This document shows positions 12,888 to 31,848 of a DNA stretch of 64,000 nt, piece after piece. How positions within the stretch are numbered: position 1 is the first letter of the stretch; the number at the start of each line of letters is the position of its first letter. The DNA lies in NCBI GenBank assembly GCA_964019165.1, contig OZ025270.1:15184159-15248158 (forward strand), given 5' to 3'. The DNA is from Mastigias papua. Its lineage: Eukaryota; Cnidaria; Scyphozoa; Rhizostomeae; Mastigiidae. Below the pieces are notes generated by a model that was not told where the DNA came from, ran no database searches, and saw only the letters and a list, made by a program, of their open reading frames with translations. The position numbers were made by a program, and so were the translations under genes.

Positions 12888-14533
12888 CAGTGGCGGATCC
12901 AGACCGAGTTCCCAGCTGCCCAGAACCCAGTCAGATTTTTGCAAATTAAAATGATACTTCATTACATTCAAGTCAAAGTTAGCTAGATATATTATGGGTT
13001 ACAATGAAGTTTCCAAAAAGTTACATGATTTAATTCAATGACAGTGAAAAACACTATTGTTTCTCTCTCCCGGTTCTCTCGCCTACACTTTGAAAAATAT
13101 TATAAGCTATGCGGAGCACTGTCATGATTTGTATCTGCGGTGGACAAGCCTTGGGAACTCACGGAACTCGGAAATAAAATCCTTGGGCATCGGAAATGAT
13201 CAGAAATAGACAATAGATTTTCGATTTGGAACTCGGATGGAACCTAGTCAGACACAATGGTAGAACTCGGAAATGAAATCTATCAGAAACAATAAGTCAG
13301 TTTGTAAGAATTCGTTGATTGGTCTACCATTGTTCGGAAGTCATCTTTGTTTAGGCACATCCTGTTTCAATTCACTATTGAATTTTAATATGGCGACCTT
13401 TAGTGCACGTTTACCAACTCCGTCTGCTTCTGCTTCCATCAAGAATCATAGACAGGGTTACCTGATGGGTTTCATGTAAACGGAGAAATAACATTACGAA
13501 AGTTTGGTTATTTCAAAGACAGGCTGGGCTTTTGGGCTTGCCATTGAGCCATAGAGATCGAGATGTCACGGAGAGCTTTGCTAAGGACCAGTCTGCAGAG
13601 TTGAGTATGGCCTTTATCAATGAGATTTCGAGTGTGCATGAGCAAAAGGCCAGACGTCTGAGTGTGCACCTAGCCTCAGGAGTGTATTTGGATGCACATT
13701 ACTTTTAGGCCTATCAATTAAAGCCGGTGTTTTTGCTTTTATCTGTCGTTTGCTCACACTGAAAACTTCTGCATCGAACAGCATGCCGTTATGAACAATT
13801 TTTACTTCATTATTATCATTATGGTGACTGGAAAATTTCCAAATTAAGGAATTTTTCCAAGCACTGGCACCTTTCAATACCCTGTCACGCCCGTTTCTGG
13901 GACCACATATACTCATGCCATCAACATAATCCTCCAGACCTAGAGACTTATCAAAGGATGTATTACAGAATAGATAACCATTTTAGAAAAACTATATCCA
14001 TAGGAGAGAGGTTATATAACCACCAGTTGGGAAAGAATTTTCATTCTCCTATAGAACATTACAGGTCATCTAGGGAAACCTGTGTCTAAAGTGAACTTTG
14101 CCATCATATGAATGATTACCTGCAAAATGGAAAACAACAATTTTTCAGAAATCTGTCTGATCTCCACAGTTGTGATATAATAATTTCTGCTTCATTATCT
14201 ATCCTATGTATATATTCAGTATTTCAATTGATTTCCAAGTGCTTTTAAGGCCTTAACTTTGACTGTTTATGCAATTTTGTATTTGTTCAAAACCCTGTAG
14301 CAATAAATGGGTAGCACCCCATAATGCATCTATCTTGAGAAAATTGTACACATCTTAGCATTATGGCGACAGAAGCCATTAGGTTTCCCCTTAATGTTTA
14401 TCAGCAATCTTAACTAAATGGGCAGTTGCTTGCTGTATAAAAGGGCGTGGTCTTAAAATTTTCCTAGCACACTTTGACCCCACCCATCCAAGTATTTGGA
14501 ACTCAGTCAGATTTTAGGCTGGATCCGCCCCTG
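12888..14533. mobile_element. Non-autonomous hAT-like element, copy 1, 1.65 kb
   Basis: Termini are CAGTGGCGGATCCAG and, inverted, CAGGGGCGGATCCAG. A perfect 8-bp target duplication TGTACTAT lies at 12880-12887 and 14534-14541, typical of hAT elements. A second copy at 43373-45013 is alignable end to end. There is no hAT transposase. Exon-like open segments are carried: ATGGCGACC at about 13390, a segment at about 13535-13708, and an open stretch at about 13780-14090 shared with copy 2. These might be captured host fragments. Confidence 0.9.
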
Positions 14534-15028
14534 TGTACTATTGAGATATTTTCCGATACGCAATTTTAGAAAAGAGTAGGTCTCCCAATGTTCTTTTAAA
14601 GCCAGAGTGTACTAGGCCACAAAGTAATAGAAGCATATTCCCTATCTTCATTCCATTAGATATCCATCACTTTTCAGTCAACAAGTAGAATCTTCAAAAT
14701 CAACTCACCTGAAACGGCTTCATGCATTAACAGCTTTGTAACTCCAGATGCCAGTAGCCAATTTGCCAACGTATTTTTTCATTGAAATGCTGAGATACCA
14801 TACTTCTACTTTCAAGCATGCTTCATTCTACTATAATTTGCTACATCTATTGCAACAAGTTCTTGCTCAAATGTCTGACTGCAAGGCCTCAAGATCTTGT
14901 GAATTTTCGACAGAAAAACATCAATATTAGTTCAAAGTTTGTTTTACTTCCAAACTTGAAAAACTGACGAATTTTTTCCCGCCTAAGTTAAGGTGGAAGA
15001 ACCCCTTAAAGCACCAAAGCTTTGCTAC

Positions 15029-15757
15029 ACCTTATCGATGAAAGTTCGTCAGTGAAGTGACTAATTTTCTCCAGTTAGACGAAACTTTTAATCGACAAAA
15101 TGTTTTAGTCGACAATATTAACCTGGCGATTTTCGATAGATTTTAGGCCACATATTAAGAACAAAGCTGATAAGTATCGATAATGAAATTCCAGTCTCCT
15201 AGTTACGACTTGGGAATGCTACCCGTGTGCATGTAAATATAGCATGAAAAAGAGAAAACACTCAATATCAGACATTACTTGAAAGTTCTGTGCTTCTGAC
15301 ATTTTCTTCCGATAGTGTGTCAGCAATAACAACAATGAGAAAGTTCATGACAGAACTATACCATTACGATAGCGAGCCGAAGTATACCAATGAGGTTGAA
15401 GAGCACAACGAGGGTGTATCTAGTGTAGTCATAGAAACCGAGGAAATCGAAAATGCTGAAGAAATCGAAAGAGAGGAAGTTAAGAACGACGAGAAGAGAA
15501 AGCATATTATACATATTGCTTTTGACATTGACATGGACATTGCTGTAGAGAAAAAGAAAAATAAATAAATGAGAAAACTGCACCTGGCTTTCCTTTTTTA
15601 TTTTATCTTTTTTGTTTAAGAATCTGAAATTTCAAAGTCAGTTAAATGTTTTCGTCGGTGAAAAGTGAAGAATTTTCTCCTGTTTGACGAAACGTTTAAC
15701 TGACGAAATATTTTAACCCACGAAACGTAACCTCGACGAACTTTTCACCGATAAGGT
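15029..15757. mobile_element. DNA transposon of about 730 bp with TIRs and subterminal direct repeats
   Basis: The left end ACCTTATCGATGAAAGTTC matches the reverse complement of the right end, ACCTTATCGGTGAAAAGTTC. Just inside, a block of about 65 bp (15053-15109 and 15657-15716, with TTTTCTCC and GACGAAAC) is repeated in direct orientation near both ends. No clear target duplication is visible, so the superfamily is unassigned. It contains one small open frame (15290-15568). Confidence 0.68.
15290..15568 (+). CDS. Hypothetical 92-aa acidic ORF inside a DNA transposon
   Basis: Open frame with very acidic middle (repeated Glu, for example IETEEIENAEEIEREEV) and a Lys-rich end. It lies centrally between the inverted repeats of the element at 15029-15757. 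No family is recognised. It could be a decayed accessory ORF or a captured exon, or chance; no splice or promoter evidence was seen. Confidence 0.3.
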   Translation: MLLTFSSDSVSAITTMRKFMTELYHYDSEPKYTNEVEEHNEGVSSVVIETEEIENAEEIEREEVKNDEKRKHIIHIAFDIDMDIAVEKKKNK

Positions 15758-16164
15758 ATGTAAATTGTCTGTACTTGGCCATTGGCCTTTATCATTATAC
15801 CTGAAGTTACAATTTAATGTTAATTTCCTTTTCTTTGTATCTCAGTTAGCTGATAGGGTTTTTGTGTAAAAATATGATTTGATGATGATGATGATGATGA
15901 TGATTATCATAGAATAGCAATTAGACGCCATGTCTGAGCGGAGTGGGGCAATAGTTTCGATGTTTCGAAACAGCGATCTTCCGCACTGTAACAAACCACT
16001 TGCCCAACTGGCCTATCACTTATCTATAATGCCAAAGATCTTTCCTAATACCGTACAACACCTGGTAATACTTATAGCTATTCTAACATGCTTCGTCAAG
16101 ATTTTTCTTGCATCATAAAGCAGAAAAAGAAAGTCAAATATCAATTGAATTTATTAACTTATAG

Positions 16165-16563
16165 TAAATTTCTCCCAAAGATTATGAAGAAATGCTCCGA
16201 ACACTTCTAAAGAACTAGGATCACGAGAAACCATTTTGTATAAAGTTGAACACTTCCTTGAATATAGAAGTCTCATTTGCCTACTATTCATACTGGTGGA
16301 AACGAAAAGGTTTAAAAAATTCACTTTCAACTTCAAACGGAATCTTCCTGCAAATAACTGGTCATAATAAAGTCAATTGGTGGCATTCCTCATTACCTAA
16401 GTCAAATCCCCCAAACAGTATGAAGGAATGCTCCGAACACTTCTAAACTAGGATTAAGAGAAACCATTTTGTATAAAGCATGAACACTTCCTTGATTATA
16501 GTCATCCCAATTTCCTATTATTCATACTGGTGGAAACGAAAAGGTTTACAAAATTCACTTCAA
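16165..16563. repeat. Local direct duplication, two copies of about 150 bp, 236 bp apart
   Basis: The block including AATGCTCCGAACACTTCTAA, ACCATTTTGTATAAAG and ATACTGGTGGAAACGAAAAG occurs at 16191-16325 and again at 16427-16558 with small differences. The short open frames on both strands here are by-products. No transposon termini were seen. Confidence 0.85.
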
Positions 16564-16784
16564 TGGAACTCAAGGACTCAAGCTAGCACTGGGAATCCCA
16601 TAAAGCAAGGATTGACTCAGAAACGGCCTTTTTACTATAAGAAAGAAAACAACAGGTTGTACTCCTAAATTTCACAATATGCCGAAAAGCGGACACTTTA
16701 GTATATCGACATCTATCAAACCATAATACGTCATGTAATGAACGATAGTGAACGGGAATTTACAGTCAGGTGCGGACCTTGTTG

Positions 16785-17036
16785 TTGTTGTTGTCTATTT
16801 TATTTTGCGTAGGCTGTTATATCTAGCGTTTTCAGCTGATTTAGGCCTACTGTGCATGCTGCATCCAGGCATGGGACCCCTAGCTTAACGTCCCTTCCGA
16901 AGGACTGCGGAGTGAGTTGCTCTGGTCGTTTATCAAGATAGTCGCCCATCCAGTTGCTGACCTAACACACCCACGCTTAACTTCAGCTAGCTAACAGAAG
17001 CCAACTGAACCGCTTGGGCACTCACACCGCTCACAT
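16785..17036 (-). mobile_element. tRNA-derived SINE, family B, copy 1
   Basis: On the minus strand the element begins GTGAGTGCCCAAGCGGTTC, resembling a polymerase III A box of a tRNA head, and ends in a (CAA)n tail (plus-strand GTTGTTGTTGTTG). A second copy of about 80-85 percent identity, judged by eye, lies at 46181-46421 in the same orientation. The B box is not convincing, so the tRNA origin is inference. Confidence 0.7.
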
Positions 17037-17407
17037 ATCTAAGCTAACGCGAAATGAAGAATTGTACAAGAAATATATGCAAACAAAATTATTGACTCAA
17101 TCTGTTCTTCATCAATGCAGCAAAATCGCTAAGGACTCAAGGCTAATGGATCTTCGTTGATTTATGATAAAATAAAAAGCTATACGAGCAAAGTTGAAAT
17201 AAGAAGGAAACATAGTACCATATGACACTTAAAAGGTACGAAAAATGATGCTCTAATATTACTGTTTTAAATGAAAGAAGGTTCTTAACAAAATCGGTTA
17301 TGGCCCATCAAAAACCAATCTGATTATCAATAATAATACGACATATGTATTTTATATCTTTCTCCATACATGGACATATCTTGTAATGACGCTAAGCCAC
17401 TGTCCGT
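17037..17407. other. Downstream flank of USP-A, nothing recognised
   Basis: No coding exon or repeat was recognised between the SINE and the stop codon of USP-A. The 3' untranslated region of USP-A should lie here. Confidence 0.5.
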
Positions 17408-20400
17408 CTACTTGGCAGGTGGTACCACAGTAACAGGAACGCGAGAGTGGCGCAGGACATAATCACTAACACTACCAGTGAACGTACGACGCAGCGCATT
17501 CAATCCTCTGGAACCCATGACAATGAAACTAACATGCTCGTTTTCAGCAACATCACAGATCTTTTCCCCAGGAGATCCAGATACCAAATGTGGCTTCTTT
17601 GCGATCTGTCAGCAATAAAATATTCTACGTCAGCTTAGGAAAAGATGAAAAGAAAAGTACCGTGAATCTATCTTAATTGTAATATTCGAGTTCAACTCGG
17701 ATGCACAATGCATGTAGCTGTGGAACAGAGACAAGGGCTTTTCCCTTACACAAAACTGCCCGATTCCACCGATTTATCATGAAGTTGAAGAACTGAAACT
17801 TTCAAAACACACTACCATCACTAGATGCAAAGAAAGTGCGTGCAATGACATCAGAACAGGCTTTATTTAATACATATGCTATCATTGCTCTGTAGCCGTT
17901 GAAGCAAATTTGCAGGATGCCATAACTAAGGTTAAGCGAAGACTGCTGCAAAAATGAAAGACAGCAAAGTTGAAAAAAGAGCGGGATAAGTTGTACAAAT
18001 GATGATATCATATTTAGAATCTGGTGCAGCATAGTTATGTTAAACATGTTGACTACAGAGATCTTCGTTGAAAGCTAAGACTGATATACTATGCATAGAC
18101 GCTGCGGTCACCATGACCTGCAAAAGACTTTGAAGCAAATGTATATGTTATCATAGTTGATGTACTGAAGATAACAGCTGAAAGTAAAAGAAGGATTTTC
18201 GTGTATAGGCTGAAAAAATAGTCCACCCATTACAATAACACAAGCATAAGAAGAGGCCTTCGTTCCAGCATGACTGTTTGACTATTGAAAAGCAATCAAA
18301 TTCGGTAGGGGACAGGTGCACACGGATGAATTCTAAGGCAAGGACTAAGTATGTTACAGGATAGTTGTAAAGATATACCACAAATGTTTTGACGAAGCTC
18401 TAAAGTTAACATTATTGTATAGTACATCATATCGCTATTATCTTAAACCTATGAAAACTATCAGTACGCCACAATTTCTATGTGCTTAGAAATTTCTAAT
18501 TTCAATAGTTCAATCCTGTTCGGTTTTCATACTCGCAAAAAGCGATGATTTCTGACACCGTTCTTGATTATTTTTATCAACTATACACTGGATGTATTGA
18601 GATTCTCTGATGAAAATACGAATGGCTGGTTTCGCAAGCAAAAGGTTCTACATTTCTTGCTTTTACTGTTGTGTTGTGTCTAAATTCTTTTACAAGAAAC
18701 TGAATTGTCGTAGAACGTTCTACTAATGCCCATCTCTTTCATCTTGTATACCTATGGATCAACGTTGCTTATGGATATTTGCATGAAGAATTATTCCCAT
18801 TTCAATTGATTTGAAATCGGCTCTGCTCAGCCATTTGTGCATCCAAAAATATTTTGTAAGTAATCTCCAATTCGAGTAAAGAAAAGGAGGACAAATTAGT
18901 GGGGTTCCATTTAGTAGAACAAAAGAGAATTATCTGGGTTTGTAAACCGTACCTTACGGATTCCCCTAAAATTCTCACTATATGAGAATGGCCTAATTTT
19001 AGTACAGAATATGAAAACAACGTCACGTCAGGTATCAAACACCAAGGGGTATATTTAAAAGCGAGTTATCAATCCTTTGCACAAATATGAGTTTACAGAC
19101 ATCCATTACTGCTCTAGAAGCAAAATCCTTGTGTCTACAAGGCCTGCCACGTGGCTGCCTGTACTTTCTACACGCCGATCTTCAGCTATCTAAAGGGGAG
19201 AACATTTCTGCAACAACAGGAGTATTGCTTCTTTACTGTGGGGGGGGGGCAAGTTTCAAGTCTAAAGAGAAAACATCCCTTATGGTTGCAATACTAGCAG
19301 AATGCCCAAAGATACACATATCAAGCAGAAAATCGTGACAAATCTAAACCCTAAAGATTATGGTCGAAGTATCTAGTTGCAACGCAAATCCCCCACCCGG
19401 AAAGTCCAATGCTGCGAAAAGTGCTCGTAAATGAGGAATTTCATGCATCGTATCACCAATGGTTGATTGGCCTCAACATGAATATCTATTCGCATTAAAA
19501 TCGTGCACATCTGAATGTCGCCCCCTCCCCCCACCCAGCCACTGTGGTACTGTCAACAAAGTACACTAAATACCTCACTTGCTTCCGAAATAGTTCAAAG
19601 AATTTCCGAATCAATGGTCGGCCCCCAGATTGCCAACTGGTGTACATGGGGGAAGGTGGGGTAAATCGGAACGCCGGGATAGTTGAAACATTGCTAGGCG
19701 CAAGAAAAGTAATGACTTCAGAAATGGGGGGAACCATATAAAGATGGGGCAGCAACATCCATCATATTTGTTTCATGAAGAAGAAAATAAAGCCGAGCAC
19801 AGGGAAACGTTTTATATGAATTCTGACATGTAGCGTAATTGTTGCAGCAAAGAAAACGGTACATATTCTACTAATATCAGCAAAAAGGGTTTCAATTACT
19901 TCTGTGTACCTTGAATACAATAAGCCGGGTAACTTTATTTTCAAGCAGATTTGCTGCATATCCTGTAATTTTCCAGCACATTTCAATGTAAAAATACATA
20001 TTGGGGCTTGTTGGGACATCTGCAGTGAGATTTGTTTGAGGAAGTTGGAGCTACCTTGTATACTAAGCGATCAAATGGGAGAATGAGCCAGCTACTGTCA
20101 AAAGGAAAAAACTGAGGCTTGCGAGCATGAAATATACCAATGCCAAAAACCTATTACCTTTGAATTAGACGCCAGTTACTTTAAAGAGGGGATAAGGATA
20201 AGTAAGTACTATCAACGAAGGTGATTGTCTTGTAATGTAATAGAATTGCAATATAAACGAAATTTAGGATTTTCTCCTTTTCTCCAACTTGCCTTATCTT
20301 GAACTAATTTCAAGGTCCCCTACGAGTGCAAGATAGAGGGAGTCCACTATAATGACCTTATCATCATCTTCCCATCATCTCCTCCCCACTGCTTGCAACA

Positions 20401-23400
20401 TGTGCAATTCTGCAATCCCCATTGTCCTCCATAAGCTCTTCATTATCGTTATCTGTGGCTTGAGGTTATACTTATGTCTGACGATGGCTAGATGCAGGAT
20501 TTACAACCTCCGCACTTTCAATGAAAGCTAATAACTTGCTGGTTGCCATATTTACAACTATATTTCAACGTCGACATTAGGTTAAGAACTATATTTTAAA
20601 GAGACCAAGGCGATCTATTACTTTAATTCCCAAGTGATGAATTGTAGGTTGATAATATGTTTAAACACAACTCCATTTACATGGCTATTAATTGTGCATT
20701 TAAAGACAAAACTTACAAAAGCTACAAAATTAACAGCAAAAACCTGAGTTATATGAACTACAAACTATATATTGCCTAAGCTCCACCAAAGAAAGGCCAC
20801 AGGAGAGGATTCTGACCTCAAACAAAACAGGCTGAAATTACCATTGTGTGATGTGAAGCTGATAATCATTAGAGTCAATTAAACAACATCATGTGGCTCA
20901 ATTTCAATTCAGCATTAGTATCTTGTTGCTCAATGAAAGGTAAAAGTATGTCCAGTTCAGGTTGCAACCAGAAGTAATATATGAAGTTTAGGTCCCTGTA
21001 AATGTGAGTTTAATTCCCCTGGGTTTAAAGAGAGTCAAGCAGAATAGTCAAACAATTTCACCCTCCTGTAGACTCTGTCCTCTTGGCAAGAGGCTTGGAT
21101 ACCCTTGCTGCAAAGCATAAAATGAACTTAGATTCACAAGTCCACATTGTATGAGTTCACAAATTCACAATCTCAAAGTTCTAGATGTAATTTGATTATA
21201 ATCATGGGCAATATTGTACTGTGAATAAGATATTGATACAGAAGTTGTTAAAGATATTCCAATAAAAGGTCGTGGTTACAATACATAAACTCTGGGTTAT
21301 GTAGGTGAGTGTGAATTCAACACTAGGCATTGCAACTTAATATCTTAAAGTAGGAAGAATCCACAAGATGCAAGTGTCATGTTGAGGGAGCCAAAGAGAG
21401 AAATGAAACTGAACTGTCTTATAAGATGATTGAAGTGGTATAAGCACTGCTGATATGAAGTTCATTGAATGAATTGAACAGACCACATATAGATCTCAAA
21501 CAGGCCAAAGTTGTGAACAACTACTTCATTTGCTGAAACTCAATTAACTCAATCCAGAACTGAAAAAGGGTTCAAAATTCAATCACTAGAATTTACCAAC
21601 GGTACCCATGCCCTCAACATCTCTCCAGTATCAATTTTCAATAGCAAGCACAACAGAGAAGGTAGATTTCCATGGTCTCAACAGTTCATACTATATGGCA
21701 CAGGCAAATGAGATACATGCTGCATTGCTGATATGATTTTCAGCAAAATGACTGGTAAATCATGTAGTGACAAACACCATGAACTATATGACTGAAGGAA
21801 GACCCTAGCTTAGAAGCAAAGGTACAGATGCAAGATAGGTAGCAGAATACTATGGGCCTGAATCAATTATACATCAGAATTAACTGGAACACAAAACAGT
21901 GGAAAAACAGTGGAAAAATAGTGGAAAAACAGTGGAAAAATAGTGGCAAACAGTGGAAAACTGGCTAATTGTAAACTAACTTAAATCTTGGTTCCCACCT
22001 AAGAACACCATGTAAACTATCAAGAGATCATTCACTATGAACTTTCAGTGGTACAAATAGGGATTCTCTGAAAAATGTCTACAATCATTTTCTTGGCAGA
22101 AATAATGTGTTCAAAAGAGCTTCTATCTATCTATAAGTTTTTGTGCAAAACCTAAAAATTAGGTATTACGCACAAGTTTGGTTAGTAGTTAGTGCATCTA
22201 AAATAAATAAATAAATAATAATAGAATAAAAGTAAAGAAGTAAATCTAAATTACGGCCAATCACTGTAAGCGGACACAGTAGGCAAGGTATCTTTAGTCT
22301 AGGTAAGAATTTTGCAACAACAAAGGAAGGGCCTTAAGCTGAAGTGAAACTGCAGTAAGAATTTTGGGTTTCCATGGATTTCTGGACTAGAACTGTTAGT
22401 GAATTAAGTAGACAGTAAGTGGCTTGAAGATGAGTTTAGAATTTGGGTGTGTTGTATGCCTGTATACCGTCCACTCACAGTGATTGGGCTATGTGTTAAT
22501 CAATAGATAATATGTTATCATTTTCATGTATTCAATAAAAGGATCTTAATTGAAAATCAGTCAGTGACGAGTTGAAGGACTGCAGAATTTTGGAGTCTCT
22601 CACAGCCGTCGGGAGATTATTCCATACCTTTACTGCTGTTGGTACAAAAGAATATTTCCAACAGTTTATTCTACAGGTTGGAATGTTAAAGGCTGCCCTG
22701 CTATGGCAAAAATGGGTATTAGATGGTTGGAAGATGTTTTCGGGATATCAATTAAGTCATTTTGAATTTTGTACATGAGGGTTGCCTTTGATCCGGCCCT
22801 TCTTTGCTTAAACTCTTAGCTTGAACAACTACTGAAACCTCCATACTTCATACCTAACTGGCCCCTATACTGTAGATGGCCCCTATACTGTAGATGGCCC
22901 CTATACTGTAGATGGCCCCTATACTGTAGATGGCCCCTATACTGTAGATGGCCCCTATACTGTAGATGGCCCCTATACTGTAGATGGCCCCTATACTGTA
23001 GATGGCCCCTATACTGTAGATGGCCCCTATACTGTAGATGGCCCCTATACTGTAGATGGCCCCTATACTGTAGATGGCCCCTATACTGTAGATGTACGTG
23101 ACAAATGAAATCCCAACAAGTTAGAGAACATCACAATAACTTCCAAGTAGATTTATACTTATGCAATAGTACCAGTATCCTAGGACAGTAAACCTGTGTG
23201 ATGATGACAAAAATAATTTATAATAACCTTTTTTGATTCACAAACAGCTTCAAACTGCTCTAGCACTTTTTGATTTTCCTCAATTTGTTTTGACAACTTA
23301 GTCTGCCATTCTTGAGTGGGGAAACTCATTGGAGCTATAACAACAAAATAACCATTATAACAACACACAAGTATACTGAGCTTCAGAACAATTATCACTG

Positions 23401-24754
23401 CAAAGCTTTTCACTCAAAAAATTCTATTCTTTGCCAAAACATTTGAAACCAACTCATTCCAACAAAATGTCAAAATTCCACAACAAAATATGCTGCAAGA
23501 TATTATCAATACATGTCACTTTTCTACTATGCATAGGACTAAGTCAAAAGGGGACATTGCCAACTTCATGATTTAATTGAGTTTCTTCACATGCATACAA
23601 TTCTGAGTACTCCTATCCATACTCAATGAACAGTGGCAGATGGGGGCAAGGGGGCAGTAACTCCCCCAAAATTTCCAATAATGATAAAACATTCAGGGCA
23701 TGAACACTAACTTCTTTCCTTGGAGCCTAGCTGGTTGCTCTCTTCACCTCCAAAACAGTCAAATATCTGCCACTGTTAATGACATAAAATGTTCTCTACC
23801 CAGCAACTTTTAAATAACAAAACACTGCTTACATTCAAGAGAAAGAGCTGGAAGGTGAGGTGTGGTTGTAACATACACAATGTTTACCAAATCTCCATCT
23901 TTGTATATGTGTTCCAGGTAAACTGAAGGAGAGATAGTGAAGGATTACTCATTTTATTTCTAAAAGACTTTCAGATACAAATATTTCTATTATCTCTATA
24001 GAATACAAAACTTACCTGGCAAAGTCATGAACTGTATCTGGTCTCCTAAAAGTGGCAACTTCCACTACTCAATAAATCAATACACTCAGCCAAAAAATTT
24101 ACATCATAATTTGCAACTTTTCCAGCACACAAAAGTTGACATACAGCAATTGTTCTTACAGATTGTTGTAAGTTTTATTGTTTACAAAAGAATGGATGGT
24201 TGGCGGGGTACAAAGCAGTGGGTTTGACAAGGTAAAAAGTGCAGTAAAACGAAACAAATCGGTACATAGGTAGGTTACCAGCTACCAGTTTCCGTGTGAG
24301 AATAATGCCTATATGCAAAAAATGGATATTTACCACATTAAAACATTCAGCTAACACAGTCCGGACTTTTCTTTTACTACCGTACCTACACATTGCGCAG
24401 CTCTACCACAAACCACACCATGCAAAGAAAGCATTCCGCCTTCTTCGATCAAACTCAGACCTGACCAAACTACACACCAATTAAGTGTCCATGACTCAAA
24501 TCAATGTAAGAAGTGTACCTTAATGTTCAAAAACGTTATATCCCTTTGAGTGTCATACAATGTCCAAGATGAGCTTTCACTTCGAATTAGGCCCAATTGA
24601 TCCGGCAGATATAGAGCTATTAGCGGATATGCTTAACAAACAATTCGTTTGATCAAATACGCTTAGAAAGTATAATATCATGGGAATACCTACAGTTAAA
24701 AGCTTTCTCTGAATTACTACTGCCATCAACTGCGACTAAGATTTTGCGAGCCAT
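17408..24754 (-). CDS. Universal stress protein (USP-A), 4 exons, 151 aa
   Basis: Exons 24754-24694, 23922-23833, 23334-23228 and 17605-17408 (stop TAG) join with matching phases to 456 nt. The product is a single UspA-type alpha/beta nucleotide-binding domain. It starts MARKILVAVDGSSNS, with the conserved Asp near residue 10, and carries the ATP-binding signature G-x2-G-x9-G-S at residues 117-131 (GSRGLNALRRTFTGS), followed by the SVSDYVLRHSRVPVTVVP end. Family members bind ATP and act in stress tolerance; the exact role is unknown. Intron 3 is 5.6 kb and carries a minisatellite. It is divergent to USP-B (start codons 452 bp apart), with identical exon 1 and exon 4 lengths, so the two are tandem-inverted paralogues. 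Confidence 0.93.
17606..22859. other. Large intron 3 of USP-A, no further gene recognised
   Basis: The first 5.2 kb of the intron hold only short open frames without similarity, low-complexity AAATAAATAAAT near 22200 and a run of GTGGAAAAAC-like units near 21.9 kb. No reverse transcriptase, transposase or extra USP exon was seen on either strand. Confidence 0.55.
21893..21962. repeat. Short tandem repeat, CAGTGGAAAAAx units
   Basis: About six imperfect units of 11-12 bp (AACAGTGGAAAAA/TAGTGGAAAAA) in USP-A intron 3. Confidence 0.85.
22860..23093. repeat. 18-bp minisatellite, 13 exact copies
   Basis: The unit GGCCCCTATACTGTAGAT is repeated 13 times without a visible mismatch (234 bp), inside USP-A intron 3, about 135 bp past the exon 3 donor. 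Lack of divergence implies very recent expansion or active homogenisation. Confidence 0.97.
23631..23775. mobile_element. hAT-like MITE, 145 bp, in USP-A intron 2
   Basis: Termini CAGTGGCAGAT are exact inverted repeats. The flanking octamers TCAATGAA and TTAATGAC agree at 6 of 8 positions, compatible with an eroded 8-bp duplication. The related CAGTGGCAGATG occurs alone near 3940, possibly a decayed copy. Confidence 0.65.
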
Positions 24755-25206
24755 GACAGCCAAATCCACACTTTTTCGGGCGTCTTATAAGACAGATGCT
24801 ACCAGCACAACCGTGTTTCAGTCTTTACGGAAGAAGCTACTCCGCTGAGGTCACTTGATCCCGTGTACTGACGCCCAAGTGGACTCTAATTGCCAATTGT
24901 CAGACCAGCTGCACTGACCTTCCATTAGCTGTGGCAGTTTTTCACAAAACACAAAACCAGAAATTCTTAGCATAGGTGCTAGCAAATGGTACTATATCAC
25001 TTTATGTGCACTAAGCGTTTCGATAATATACATAATCGACTTTTTACTGTTAAGGACTCCAAAGTTGCCTTTTACACCGGTCATATGACTTGGCGCTGCG
25101 TGGCACCAGCAGAGCAGTAAATCAATGTAGTTAAGGTATTGCCAGGGTATTGCATTTAGTTCAGTGATTTAGAGGTTAAAGGGCGTAGTGAGAAAGGAGA
25201 ATTACA
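24755..25206. promoter_or_regulatory. Shared intergenic region between divergent USP-A and USP-B
   Basis: The 452 bp between the two start codons must contain both 5' untranslated regions and both promoters unless untranslated first exons lie elsewhere. No convincing TATA box or canonical heat-shock element array was picked out by eye. A bidirectional promoter is inferred from the head-to-head layout only. Confidence 0.55.
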
Positions 25207-31393
<6,187 letters not shown>

Positions 31394-31848
31394 ACCTCAT
31401 AGTAGCATTATCAGCATACTCTGTGTAGATTTTGTTCAATACCCCCACGATATAGAAGCGTTACTTTTTACACAAATTTGTTATTCAAATTTTGTTGTGC
31501 ATTTGAAACATGCTGTTAGTGATGCTTATACTGATGTCTTTTTGTAGTTGCGTAATGAATTTCTTTTAGGAATTTTTGCAACACACCTATGCATGTCTTA
31601 TGTCATTTGCTTATTTCCTTGTCCTCTCTACAAACGTGATTGTGCAATTGGTACGTAAGGCCTACATGATCAAAGTTGCATCGTATAGCTTTGGCGAATT
31701 AGCATTTCTGGCATTGAAATATAGTCCGAGGTGATAAAGCAATGCTTTATTTAATAGCACATCCACCTATACTTTGAATCGTAGATATATGATGCCATCT
31801 TTACAGCTATGCAAGTTCCTACACATCAATCGTACTCTACAATCTATA

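Noticed and set aside
22572..22778. 68-codon open frame in USP-A intron 3
   Set aside because: Looks protein-like in places (LESLTAVGRLFHTFTAVG) but matches no family I know and has no splice support.
24005..24040. Extra exon candidate between USP-A exons 1 and 2 (with AG and GT borders)
   Set aside because: Including it disrupts the FYLEHIY alignment shared with USP-B; exon 1 to exon 2 joins perfectly without it.
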